Origin: Bacteroidales bacterium UBA3663
GTDB lineage: Bacteria; Bacteroidota; Bacteroidia; Bacteroidales; UBA3663
DNA: 42,683 bases
Assembly: GCA_002373755.1 (NCBI GenBank)
Contig: DFJU01000074.1
Span: 1 to 42,683, forward strand
Reading direction: 5' to 3'
In this document: piece by piece, positions 34,566 to 42,212 of the stretch
How the letters are laid out: every line of letters starts with the position of its first letter
How positions within the stretch are numbered: position 1 is the first letter of the stretch
Notes under the pieces: model-generated
Database searches by the model: none
What the model was told of the DNA's origin: nothing
Seen by the model: only the letters and a program-made list of their open reading frames with translations
Position numbers and translations under genes: made by a program

Positions 34566-35717
34566 GTGCATATTCTTGAATTACCATCATTTTTCCGTCC
34601 GCATGGCGGCAATTTCTGCCTCGAACAGTCGCGCGCGCTCAAGTCGTTGGGGCATGACGTGCGCATCCTGTCGTGTACGCAATTGGCCGTCACAACCGAC
34701 CGTTTTTTCTACTTCAACTCGCCGCGCGGCTGTTGGTGGGAAGACATCGACGGAATCGAATGTTACCTCTCGTTCGTGCATGGCGTGCCGAAAATGGTGC
34801 GTCTGAACCAGCAGCGATGGGTCGAGCGCGTCCTGTCGATGTACCGCGACTACAAGGAACGCTTCGGCCGACCCGACCTCATCCATGCCCATTGCTCGAA
34901 GTGGGCGGGCGTGGCGGCGCAGCAGTTGGCCATGCACGAAGGCATCCCCTACTACGTGACCGAGCACCTCAGTTCCATCCTCTACCGGCGCGATTTCGGG
35001 CCGAACTGGGAGTTGTGTCCGTGGGCGCGACCGCTCATCCGCGAGGCAATGGAGTCGGCGCAGTGCGTCATCCCAGTGGCCGACGAGCTGGTCGAGGATC
35101 TGCGTCCGTTTTTCGGCGACAAATACCGTTTCCGCACCGTGTCGAACATCGTCGATGTCAACTTCTTCGCGCGCAAAAAGGGCATTGTGGCCGATGGCGC
35201 ATCGGACAAGAACCGTCCCTTCCGCTTCGTCTGTCTGGCGCGCGCCGACGTGAAGGGCAAGGGATTTGATGTGTTGGCCGATGCCTTGAAAGAGGATTGG
35301 CTGCTGCACAACAATGCCGAACTTCACGTAGCCGGACGCGGCACTTTCGGTCTGCGACGACTTTTTCCGCAACGCGAAGTCATCCTGCACGGCGAACTTG
35401 ACAAGACCGGCGTGCGCGACCTGCTCTGGCAGTGCGATGCTCTGGTGCTGCCGACACGTTGCGAGGCACAGCCGCTTGTGCTTTTTGAGGCGATGTGTAG
35501 CGGTCTGCCCGTCGTCACGACCGAGGCCGTTCCGCAAAGTGTGCGCATCCCGGGCGCCTGCACCGTCGTGCCGATTGGCGATGCCGCTGCGCTACGCGAT
35601 GCAATGTCGCACGTCATGACGCTCACGCCCGACCCAGCGTGGGTGGAACAGGCCTGCGAGGTGGTTTCGCCGCAGTCTGTGGCGCGACGGCTTGAGGCGG
35701 TTTTTATGGAGCGTTGA
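34566..35717 (+). CDS. Glycosyltransferase family 4, GTG start
   Basis: The start codon is GTG at 34566 (HILELPSFFRPHGGNFCLEQSRAL follows), since the conserved first strand begins right after it. 383 residues. GT4 motifs: PHGGNFCLEQ glycine loop near 12-20, HAHCSKWAGV, FRFVCLARADVKGKGFDVL, LHVAGRGTFG, and the donor-binding PTRCEAQPLVLFEAMCSGLPVV (Glu-x7-Glu) at about 297-318. Likely adds a hexose or related sugar in surface glycan assembly. Ends 17 bases before vsr. Confidence 0.92.
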   Translation: MHILELPSFFRPHGGNFCLEQSRALKSLGHDVRILSCTQLAVTTDRFFYFNSPRGCWWEDIDGIECYLSFVHGVPKMVRLNQQRWVERVLSMYRDYKERFGRPDLIHAHCSKWAGVAAQQLAMHEGIPYYVTEHLSSILYRRDFGPNWELCPWARPLIREAMESAQCVIPVADELVEDLRPFFGDKYRFRTVSNIVDVNFFARKKGIVADGASDKNRPFRFVCLARADVKGKGFDVLADALKEDWLLHNNAELHVAGRGTFGLRRLFPQREVILHGELDKTGVRDLLWQCDALVLPTRCEAQPLVLFEAMCSGLPVVTTEAVPQSVRIPGACTVVPIGDAAALRDAMSHVMTLTPDPAWVEQACEVVSPQSVARRLEAVFMER

Positions 35718-35734
35718 AGATTGAAGAAACGAAT

Positions 35735-36259
35735 ATGGCAGACAAGATGACGCCCGAACAGCGGCACAAGTGCATGAGCCACATCCGAGGCAAGGACACA
35801 CGACCCGAGATGGTTGTGCGCCGCTACCTGTTTGCCCACGGCTACCGCTACCGCCTGCATGAGATGCGTCTGCCCGGCACGCCCGACATCGTGATGCGTC
35901 GGCTGCACACGGTCATCATGGTGAACGGCTGCTTCTGGCATGGGCATGAGGGTTGCCGATACTTCGTCCTGCCGCGCACGAATGCCGACTTCTGGCAGGC
36001 AAAAATCGAGCGAAACAAGGCGCGCGATGCCGAACAGCGCACAGAGTTGCGTGCCAAAGGCTGGAACGTCATCCAGATTTGGGAGTGCGAGCTGAAACCC
36101 TCCGTCCGGCAGGCGACATTGCAGCGTCTGACCTTCACGTTGAGCCGCATCGAGTTGGGAATCATTGGCCGTAAAAAGCCGAAAGCGTACGACTACGCGG
36201 AAAATGGGCCGGCGGTGCGCATGGTGGCCGATGGGAGTGGAGAGGAGAAGAAAGCTTGA
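35735..36259 (+). CDS. vsr: Very short patch repair endonuclease Vsr
   Basis: Start at ATG 35735 (MADKMTPEQRHKCMSHIRGKDTRPE); a TTG start at 35714 would overlap the preceding gene. 174 residues. E. coli numbering can be applied directly: catalytic Asp51 in PGTPD, Cys66 and His69 in NGCFWHGH, His71, a Cys at 74 for the fourth Zn position, and WECEL for Cys117. His64 of E. coli is Asn here. Vsr nicks beside T of T:G mismatches from deaminated 5-methylcytosine and normally sits next to a C5-methyltransferase; no methyltransferase is found in this window. Embedded among glycan genes, which suggests mobility. Confidence 0.93.
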   Translation: MADKMTPEQRHKCMSHIRGKDTRPEMVVRRYLFAHGYRYRLHEMRLPGTPDIVMRRLHTVIMVNGCFWHGHEGCRYFVLPRTNADFWQAKIERNKARDAEQRTELRAKGWNVIQIWECELKPSVRQATLQRLTFTLSRIELGIIGRKKPKAYDYAENGPAVRMVADGSGEEKKA

Positions 36260-36289
36260 AAAATCTCTTTTAATGCCTTGAAAATAAAG

Positions 36290-36318
36290 TAGAGACGTCA
36301 CAATGTGTGGCGTCTCTA
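36290..36318. terminator. Bidirectional terminator after vsr
   Basis: A 12-bp stem with one G-T pair (36290-36301 with 36307-36318), loop AATGT, between convergent vsr and the thiol-protein gene ending at 36341. Confidence 0.8.
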
Positions 36319-36340
36319 TATGTTCTATGGCGGTGTCGTT

Positions 36341-38761
36341 TCATTTTCCTCCGTTCGGAGAGGCTGGCGAGATGGACTGTAGCATCTTGGCCAATGCATC
36401 AAGCATGCGCGGGTCGGCGTTGACGTCGAGCACCGTGCCGTCGCGGTCGATGAGTCGGTAGCTGGGGAATTTGTGGATATTCAAGAAATTTTCGATGGCC
36501 GATTGCTGTTCGTTCGGCAGGTTGTAGTGAACCACGTTGTCACCGAGGACGTCGTACTCCTTGATGACGTTTTTCCACGATTGGTCGGAGCTGCGGTTGG
36601 CCAGATAGAGATAGACCAAATCGAACTTCTTGAGCCGCTCAAATTCCTCTTTCGAGTGCGAAAGTGCCTCCTTGCACGGGCTGCACCATGTGCCCCACAC
36701 GTCGAGCAGAATCAGTCTGCCCTTGTATGGCTCGATGATTTTGCGCAGGATTTTCTCGCCCTCGGTCATGTTGGCAACATCGTCGGCCGACTTCAGGCTT
36801 GGCGACTTTGAAATGTCGCGTTGCATCAGAGCAACGTATTTGTCGTTCAACTGTTTGACTTCGGCCAATGCCGATGGCAGCTTGATTTCCCGTTCGACGA
36901 AGGCCATTTGAACGGAGTCGAGCGGCTGGCGGCTCCAGTTGATGCGGTTCCAGAACAGCCGTGCGTAAAGAATGTCGCGTAGCGAAGGTTCCGTTTCCAG
37001 CGAGTCGATGACCGAGATGTCTTGATAGAGCGTCAGCATCGTAAATTCAAGGTCGAGAATTCGCTTTACATCATCGCGTCGGGTGATTTCGTTGTACTTC
37101 ATTACAAAATCCCTGCTTGCGATGCTTTTCGAAAACTCCAGCTCTTTCTCACGATCTCTGATGGGCAAAATGCTGTCTGTGAAAAGCTTGCAGTAACGGT
37201 CAATTATGGCCAATTCGTCGTCGGATATGTCCAATTTCCCTTCTGCACGGCAACGGCGCAAGGCGTATGCTTCCATAGTCTTGCTTGACGAGCACATGCG
37301 TCCGTCGTCCCGTCGGACGTAATATTTTTCCTTGACATATTTATCGACAAAATTGCGCAAAAACCACCAATAGTCGCGGTAAAGTGTGTATGGCTTTTCG
37401 GGTTTCTCCCAAAACTTCTTGTGCAGATATGCCAGAAATTCATTCGGAATCTTGCCCCTTGCGTCCAATGCCGTTGAAAGGCTTTCGGCTTGTCGCGCAC
37501 GGAAAGCCCCTGTCATATAGTCTATGTAGCGCTGCGAAAGGTTGGGGTGTTGGCCGATGCGCTCCTGCAACTCAGCCATTTCTGCGTTGCGTATGCTGTC
37601 AGACCGTGGTATGAGGTTCATGAAGTCGGCATCCGACATTTTGTCGCGACTCTTGAAGATTTCGTTACGCAGGTACGTCTTGCTGTAGATTGTCCCATGC
37701 GTTAGCATCTCGTTCTGGAATCGAGCATCGTCGCCCATCCAGAGTTTCACATTGGCCGCAACATCGTACAGATAGAAATAGGTCTTGCCCGGTTCGAGGA
37801 TGTTGAACTGGCTACGGCCGGCAATCCAGTCGATATAGACTTCCGATGTGTTCGGAATCGGGAATTTCAGGGTGAATCGGCCCAATGAATCCATCTGTGC
37901 GGTGAATGTCGTGCCATTTTCGTTAATCAGCTCATAGATTTCGACCGAAAACTCTCTCGAAAAGTTGAACGATTTCCCTTTGTCCCATGTCTTCTGCGGC
38001 ATGTCCTTCAGCCAACCGACGATGGTCACGCTGTCGGTCTTGTCGTAGCCGCTATCGACGAAGCCGTGACGTGTGTCCTTGGTTGGATAGTCGGGCAACG
38101 TCTTTCCTGTGATTGGACTGCATTTGACCGCTTTTTCATGGCCGATGGCAATTGTGCGCTGCCTTTTTTTCATTTTTCCGATGCTGACGACAGTGCCGTC
38201 GCTGAGGGTGAGCGTGTAGGCATCGTTGGCCTCGGTGCGGCTCACAATGTCAAGCACACGGCATTGGTAGATGACGTGATTGTCGGCGATTCCGATGAGC
38301 CAGTCGCCGGTCGCGTCGTTGCGCCAATAGGTGTTGGCGATGCCTTGTGGCAACCAGTCTTTCGGCCGGATGTTCAGGCAATAGCGGCTGCCCGGAATGA
38401 AGAAGTCGAGCTTTTCGGTCGCATCTGGCATCGGGTCGAACGTCATCACGAAGCTGAATGTGTCGGCCGTCAGTTCAAAATCCTCGTTCAACGGCATTCC
38501 GTCAACTTTGCGGATGACAAATTCTGTGCCGTTGGCTTTGAGCATGGACGATGCCGGAAGCTTGAATTTCTTTCCTTTCTCGTAGTCCATGTGCATGGTC
38601 ACCTCGGTGCGGTCTTGTCCGAGCACTACGCGTGTCGGCCACATGATTGACGTGTTTGAGAAGCCTCTTGCAGGTTCGTTCCACACAACTTCTTGATTGT
38701 TCGCATTGCACGTCATCGCTGTGATGGCGAGCAGTGTTGATAAGATTTTTTTGATTTTCAT
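36341..38761 (-). CDS. Large exported protein with C-terminal TlpA-like thioredoxin domain
   Basis: 806 residues with signal peptide (MKIKKILSTLLAITAMTCNA). The N-terminal 300 residues are beta-rich with repeats of a transthyretin-like type (TFTAQMDSLGRFTLKFPIPNTSEVYIDW). A helical centre (RNEIFKSRDKMSDADFMNL) follows. The thioredoxin-like domain is at about 675-790: GRLILLDVWGTWCSPC with CSPC at 693-696, and FLNIHKFPSYRLIDRDG. It is related to AhpC/TSA-TlpA-type exported proteins abundant in Bacteroidota and should catalyse thiol-disulfide exchange in the periplasm; the client is unknown. Monocistronic, convergent with vsr. Confidence 0.85.
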   Translation of the reverse strand: MKIKKILSTLLAITAMTCNANNQEVVWNEPARGFSNTSIMWPTRVVLGQDRTEVTMHMDYEKGKKFKLPASSMLKANGTEFVIRKVDGMPLNEDFELTADTFSFVMTFDPMPDATEKLDFFIPGSRYCLNIRPKDWLPQGIANTYWRNDATGDWLIGIADNHVIYQCRVLDIVSRTEANDAYTLTLSDGTVVSIGKMKKRQRTIAIGHEKAVKCSPITGKTLPDYPTKDTRHGFVDSGYDKTDSVTIVGWLKDMPQKTWDKGKSFNFSREFSVEIYELINENGTTFTAQMDSLGRFTLKFPIPNTSEVYIDWIAGRSQFNILEPGKTYFYLYDVAANVKLWMGDDARFQNEMLTHGTIYSKTYLRNEIFKSRDKMSDADFMNLIPRSDSIRNAEMAELQERIGQHPNLSQRYIDYMTGAFRARQAESLSTALDARGKIPNEFLAYLHKKFWEKPEKPYTLYRDYWWFLRNFVDKYVKEKYYVRRDDGRMCSSSKTMEAYALRRCRAEGKLDISDDELAIIDRYCKLFTDSILPIRDREKELEFSKSIASRDFVMKYNEITRRDDVKRILDLEFTMLTLYQDISVIDSLETEPSLRDILYARLFWNRINWSRQPLDSVQMAFVEREIKLPSALAEVKQLNDKYVALMQRDISKSPSLKSADDVANMTEGEKILRKIIEPYKGRLILLDVWGTWCSPCKEALSHSKEEFERLKKFDLVYLYLANRSSDQSWKNVIKEYDVLGDNVVHYNLPNEQQSAIENFLNIHKFPSYRLIDRDGTVLDVNADPRMLDALAKMLQSISPASPNGGK

Positions 38762-38830
38762 GGGTGTGTTTGTTTGGTGTGTTTATCTTTTGTTTTTGTT
38801 GCTACGTGATTTTCATGGCCGATGCTTTGT

Positions 38831-39829
38831 CTAATTAAGGCCGATGAGTCTCTTCCTCACTGCCAATGCCGCTTTCCAAATCCACTCGCACGACGTGATG
38901 GCGGCCACGACGACGGTGCGCAGTTCTGGACGAGCGTGCCAGCGGTGGGCGCAGCGTCGGGCTTGTTCGCGCAGGTCGGGGCGATGGGCGCGGAATGCGT
39001 GCATCATCAGGGCATAGACGCGGTAGGCGTAGTAGCGGCGCAGGCGGTCGTCGTCGGCAATCTTGAGTGCCATTTGCAGGTCGTGGCCGAGTTGGGTGAC
39101 GCGCCACACGAAGTCGAATTGGCGCACGTCATCGCGCGTTTTCGACACGGAACGGCCGGTCGAATAGTTGAGCGTCACGGTGTCGAGGTAGGCGAATTTC
39201 CCTTCGTGCGACAGGAACGCCACGAGCTGCAAATCCTCGCACGGATAGGCCGGATGGCGGAAAAACGGCGTGAAATTCGCGTAGCAGCGGCGGAAGGCGT
39301 CGTTGCGGTACATCGCGGTGCAGAGGTGGACGACGGGGCGGCTCAGCTGCATGATTATGTCCGATGTGAGCTGTCGGCCGTCGGTGATGCCGCGTGGCAT
39401 CGTGTACCACGGCGATAGCGAAAGTTGGCCGTCATCTTCATTGCGCAGGCGGTAGTCGGTGTGGACGAGGACAACGTCGGGATGCTCCTCCAGCACGTGC
39501 AGTTCGCGTTCCAGCTTGTAGGGGTCGCACCATTCGTCGTCGCCCGCGAGGTCGGTAATGTACTTGCCATGGGCGCGCAGCAGGCAGTCGAAATAGTTGT
39601 CGCGCACGCCCTTGTTGGCCAGATTGCGCACGTAGCGGATGCAGTCGGGGTGCAAATCCGCGTAGCGGCGGCAGATGTTGCCTGTGCCATCGGTCGAGCA
39701 GTCGTCGCCGATGATGATTTCCATTGGCCACGAACAGTTTTGGCGCAGGATGCTGTCGAGCGCGCGTGCGATGGTCGCCTCCTGGTTGTAGGTGCAGACC
39801 ACGACCGATATTTTGTCTTCAAATCTCAT
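38831..39829 (-). CDS. GT2-family glycosyltransferase
   Basis: Start at 39829 (MRFEDKISVVVCTYNQE), which overlaps the upstream gene's stop as ATGA; the longer frame to 39970 is a shadow of the fucosyltransferase. 332 residues. GT-A motifs: VVVCTYNQE, IIIGDDCSTDGT (Asp 42-43), YITDLAGDDEWCDPYKLE (97-98), and the LVHTDYRLRN that follows in this subfamily. Likely acts on a surface polysaccharide or O-antigen unit. Third gene of the minus-strand set with fucosyltransferase and flippase. Confidence 0.92.
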   Translation of the reverse strand: MRFEDKISVVVCTYNQEATIARALDSILRQNCSWPMEIIIGDDCSTDGTGNICRRYADLHPDCIRYVRNLANKGVRDNYFDCLLRAHGKYITDLAGDDEWCDPYKLERELHVLEEHPDVVLVHTDYRLRNEDDGQLSLSPWYTMPRGITDGRQLTSDIIMQLSRPVVHLCTAMYRNDAFRRCYANFTPFFRHPAYPCEDLQLVAFLSHEGKFAYLDTVTLNYSTGRSVSKTRDDVRQFDFVWRVTQLGHDLQMALKIADDDRLRRYYAYRVYALMMHAFRAHRPDLREQARRCAHRWHARPELRTVVVAAITSCEWIWKAALAVRKRLIGLN

Positions 39830-40704
39830 AGGGCGATGATTTCCTTGTCGGCAAAGGCCAACGGGCCGAGCTGTCGGTCTTCTTTGAGCACGACGGCGAT
39901 GCCGCGATGCGGGTTCAGACAGGCGGCAAACTTGCCGAGCGAGCCTTTCGACGTGATGTGATGGCTGCATCGGCTCATGAGCAGCAGGTCGTAGTAGCCA
40001 TGCTCTGCACCATTTTCAACGACTTGATGGTCAATTTCGTCGGCCAATGAAACAAGTATCTCGCGGCGCACGTAGTCCATGTCGTCCGAGAAGAAATAGA
40101 ACTTCGTGTGATGCAGCCGCGCCTCCAGCATCCGGATGGCCTGCGTGAAGTATTCGACCGTGGCCGGATAGCCGTATGCCTCGGTGTATTTGGCCAGGTC
40201 GCCGCGTCGGATGTGGACGGCTACGGCGTTGTCGGGAATGGCATCGTAGATGGCGCGGTTGGCCTTGTCGAGCACCATCGCGTCGGGCTGGAACAGCTCC
40301 TGATAGTCGGCATACATCTGCTGCACGTCGGGGTAGTAGCCGCCCAGGAAAACGGGAGGACGCTGGTCGAGCCATTCGGCCGTGGTCTCGTTCGGATAAT
40401 GTCCAGTGTGACGGAAACATCGGCGATAAAGGCTTCTTTTCCAACGCGGTACGGACATGAAGGCCAATCGCGGAAAGGCTTTCAGAAGGTCGAAATTGCG
40501 CACCTGTCGGCCGTCCATGTCGCGTCCGTAGCCATAGAACGAGAGGTCGTAGCGGATGGCGTGTCCGCGTTGGGCGAGCAGTCGGCCCATGAGGTACTGC
40601 TGCATCTGCGAACAGATGCCGCCGTCGATGTTGACCAGAATGACCGGTTTCGCGAGCCGCATCCGAACGGCCAGCAAGTAAAGTTTTTTCAATAGTTTAT
40701 TCAT
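39826..40704 (-). CDS. Alpha-1,2-fucosyltransferase-like protein (GT11)
   Basis: 292 residues. GT11 hallmarks: the N-terminal VNIDGGICSQMQQYLMGRLLAQRG (analogous to GGLGNQMFQYAFG), the donor-binding AVAVHIRRGD with HxRRxD at 164-169, FYFFSDDMDYVRREI, and LLLMSRCSHHITSKGSLGKFAACLN near the C-terminus. It would transfer fucose from GDP-fucose to a galactose-type acceptor; a GDP-fucose pathway is not in the window. The stop overlaps the next gene in ATGA. Fucose capping of surface glycans is usual in gut Bacteroidales. Confidence 0.92.
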   Translation of the reverse strand: MNKLLKKLYLLAVRMRLAKPVILVNIDGGICSQMQQYLMGRLLAQRGHAIRYDLSFYGYGRDMDGRQVRNFDLLKAFPRLAFMSVPRWKRSLYRRCFRHTGHYPNETTAEWLDQRPPVFLGGYYPDVQQMYADYQELFQPDAMVLDKANRAIYDAIPDNAVAVHIRRGDLAKYTEAYGYPATVEYFTQAIRMLEARLHHTKFYFFSDDMDYVRREILVSLADEIDHQVVENGAEHGYYDLLLMSRCSHHITSKGSLGKFAACLNPHRGIAVVLKEDRQLGPLAFADKEIIAL

Positions 40705-40717
40705 GGAATATTTCTTT

Positions 40718-40808
40718 AGGTTTTGAGGTTGTAAGGTTTTGAGGTTTTGAGGGCGGGTTGTCGGTAAATTACCTTATAACCTTACACCCTCATAACCTCA
40801 AAACCTCA
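40718..40808. repeat. Intergenic element built from AGGTTTTG words in both orientations
   Basis: Left arm 40718-40753 consists of AGGTTTTG, AGGTTGTA, AGGTTTTG, AGGTTTTG, AGGG in a row; right arm 40771-40808 consists of the complements (ACCTTATA, ACCTTACA, CCCTCATA, ACCTCAAA, ACCTCA). It lies between the flippase stop (40811) and the fucosyltransferase start. Confidence 0.75.
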
Positions 40809-40810
40809 TT

Positions 40811-42136
40811 TCACACTTTGTATTTCAGTTTTGCCACAATCAGAGCGACGCAGGTGTCGATGAAAATCGAGACAGTGAGGCCAATGCCGGCACCGTTCAG
40901 TCCGAACAAGGTGTAGCCCGAAGTGACGCAGATGAAAAGTCCCAGATAGCTGAAGAATTCCAGCGTCATGAACAGGCGGCTATGTCCGGCAGCAAGCGGA
41001 ATGTAGGCCAATGGTGTGTAAACCGCTCTGAAAATCAGTCCGATAGAGGCGAAGCGTGCCATTTGTTCCGCGCCCATGAACTCTTCGGAATTGAGCAGCG
41101 GCAACAGCCACGGCAACAGTGCGTAGATGGCGATTGTGAATGGTATGGCCAATGCCAATGAGAAGCGGATCTGACGCCAGACGGCCAACCGACGCTGCTC
41201 GATGTTGTCGAACACGCCAGTCAGTCGCGGGAAGAAGTCGTTGTCGAGCGAGGCGAAGATGATGCTGCCGTAGGTCACAGCAATCGCGTAGCCCGCAGCG
41301 TAGAGGCCGACCTCGTGCAGACCCGTCTCGCCGCCGCCGGCCTGGTTGTTAAGGATGTAGCGGATGGCCAATTGCGTTCCGTGGCTCACCAGATTGGTCA
41401 AGACGAAAGCAAGTCCGATGCGCATCATCGGCACTCCGTTGCGCAGGAAGATGCGCTCGAAACAGAACTTCGGCTTGTGGTTGCGGTAGGAGTAGGCCGA
41501 TGTGGCAATTACCTGCGCCAGCGAGAGGCAGACCAGGGCCGGAAGCACGCCGGATATGCCCATGAACTGGTAGAACGGCCACGTCACGATAACGCCCAAC
41601 ACCACATTCATGACCGACACTGTGGCCAATGCCTTTAGCCGACGTGTCGCCTTCAGGATGGTCAGTTCGCCGCAGGTGATGGTGCTGAAACCGACAGCCG
41701 GAGCCAGCAGCATACAGCCCAACGCGTGGTCGAAGTCCTCGAAGGCAAGCCATGAAATCGGCTGAGCCAGAAAGAGGCATATCATCGAACCCAAAGCTGC
41801 GAAAATCAGAATCCACGAACGGAGCAGCGAGATGCGGTCGGAAATCTCATTGGCCACAACCTTTTTCCGCTGGGCATCGGCCTCGTTGTTGAATTCCTCC
41901 ACCTTCTGCGAGATGCCGCGTATGCCGGCGATGTCCATGCCGCAGTTTGTGGTCGAGTGAATCAGCTCGCGCGTCTCGTTGTAGATGGCGTTCAATCCGA
42001 TGCCTACGGGTCCCAACAGTTCGGATGCAATCTTGTTGCGCACCATGTTGAGCACGATGTTCAGTCCGTGCACTCCGGTGAAGAGTCCCGTCACCCGAAT
42101 TAGGTTCTTATAGTTGTTGATATTGAATAATTTCAC
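40811..42136 (-). CDS. Wzx-type polysaccharide flippase, GTG start
   Basis: 441 residues, starting at GTG (KLFNINNYKNLIRVTGLFTGVHGLNI follows). Ten or more hydrophobic segments; MATE/PST-like elements: LNMVRNKIASELLGPVGIGLNAIYNE near the start, WILIFAALGSMICLFLAQPISWLA, ATVSVMNVVLGVIVTWPFYQFMGISGV, and a second bundle to the C-terminal LVAKLKYKV. This subfamily is annotated as O-antigen translocase in Bacteroidota. It would flip a lipid-linked repeat unit across the inner membrane for LPS or capsule. No polymerase (Wzy) is in view. Confidence 0.9.
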   Translation of the reverse strand: MKLFNINNYKNLIRVTGLFTGVHGLNIVLNMVRNKIASELLGPVGIGLNAIYNETRELIHSTTNCGMDIAGIRGISQKVEEFNNEADAQRKKVVANEISDRISLLRSWILIFAALGSMICLFLAQPISWLAFEDFDHALGCMLLAPAVGFSTITCGELTILKATRRLKALATVSVMNVVLGVIVTWPFYQFMGISGVLPALVCLSLAQVIATSAYSYRNHKPKFCFERIFLRNGVPMMRIGLAFVLTNLVSHGTQLAIRYILNNQAGGGETGLHEVGLYAAGYAIAVTYGSIIFASLDNDFFPRLTGVFDNIEQRRLAVWRQIRFSLALAIPFTIAIYALLPWLLPLLNSEEFMGAEQMARFASIGLIFRAVYTPLAYIPLAAGHSRLFMTLEFFSYLGLFICVTSGYTLFGLNGAGIGLTVSIFIDTCVALIVAKLKYKV

Positions 42137-42212
42137 TTTCTTCTGTCGATTTTGTTGAATGTCAATCGTGCTGAAAATCAGTTCAATCCGTGCCGTTTTT
42201 GTGGCCGATGCG

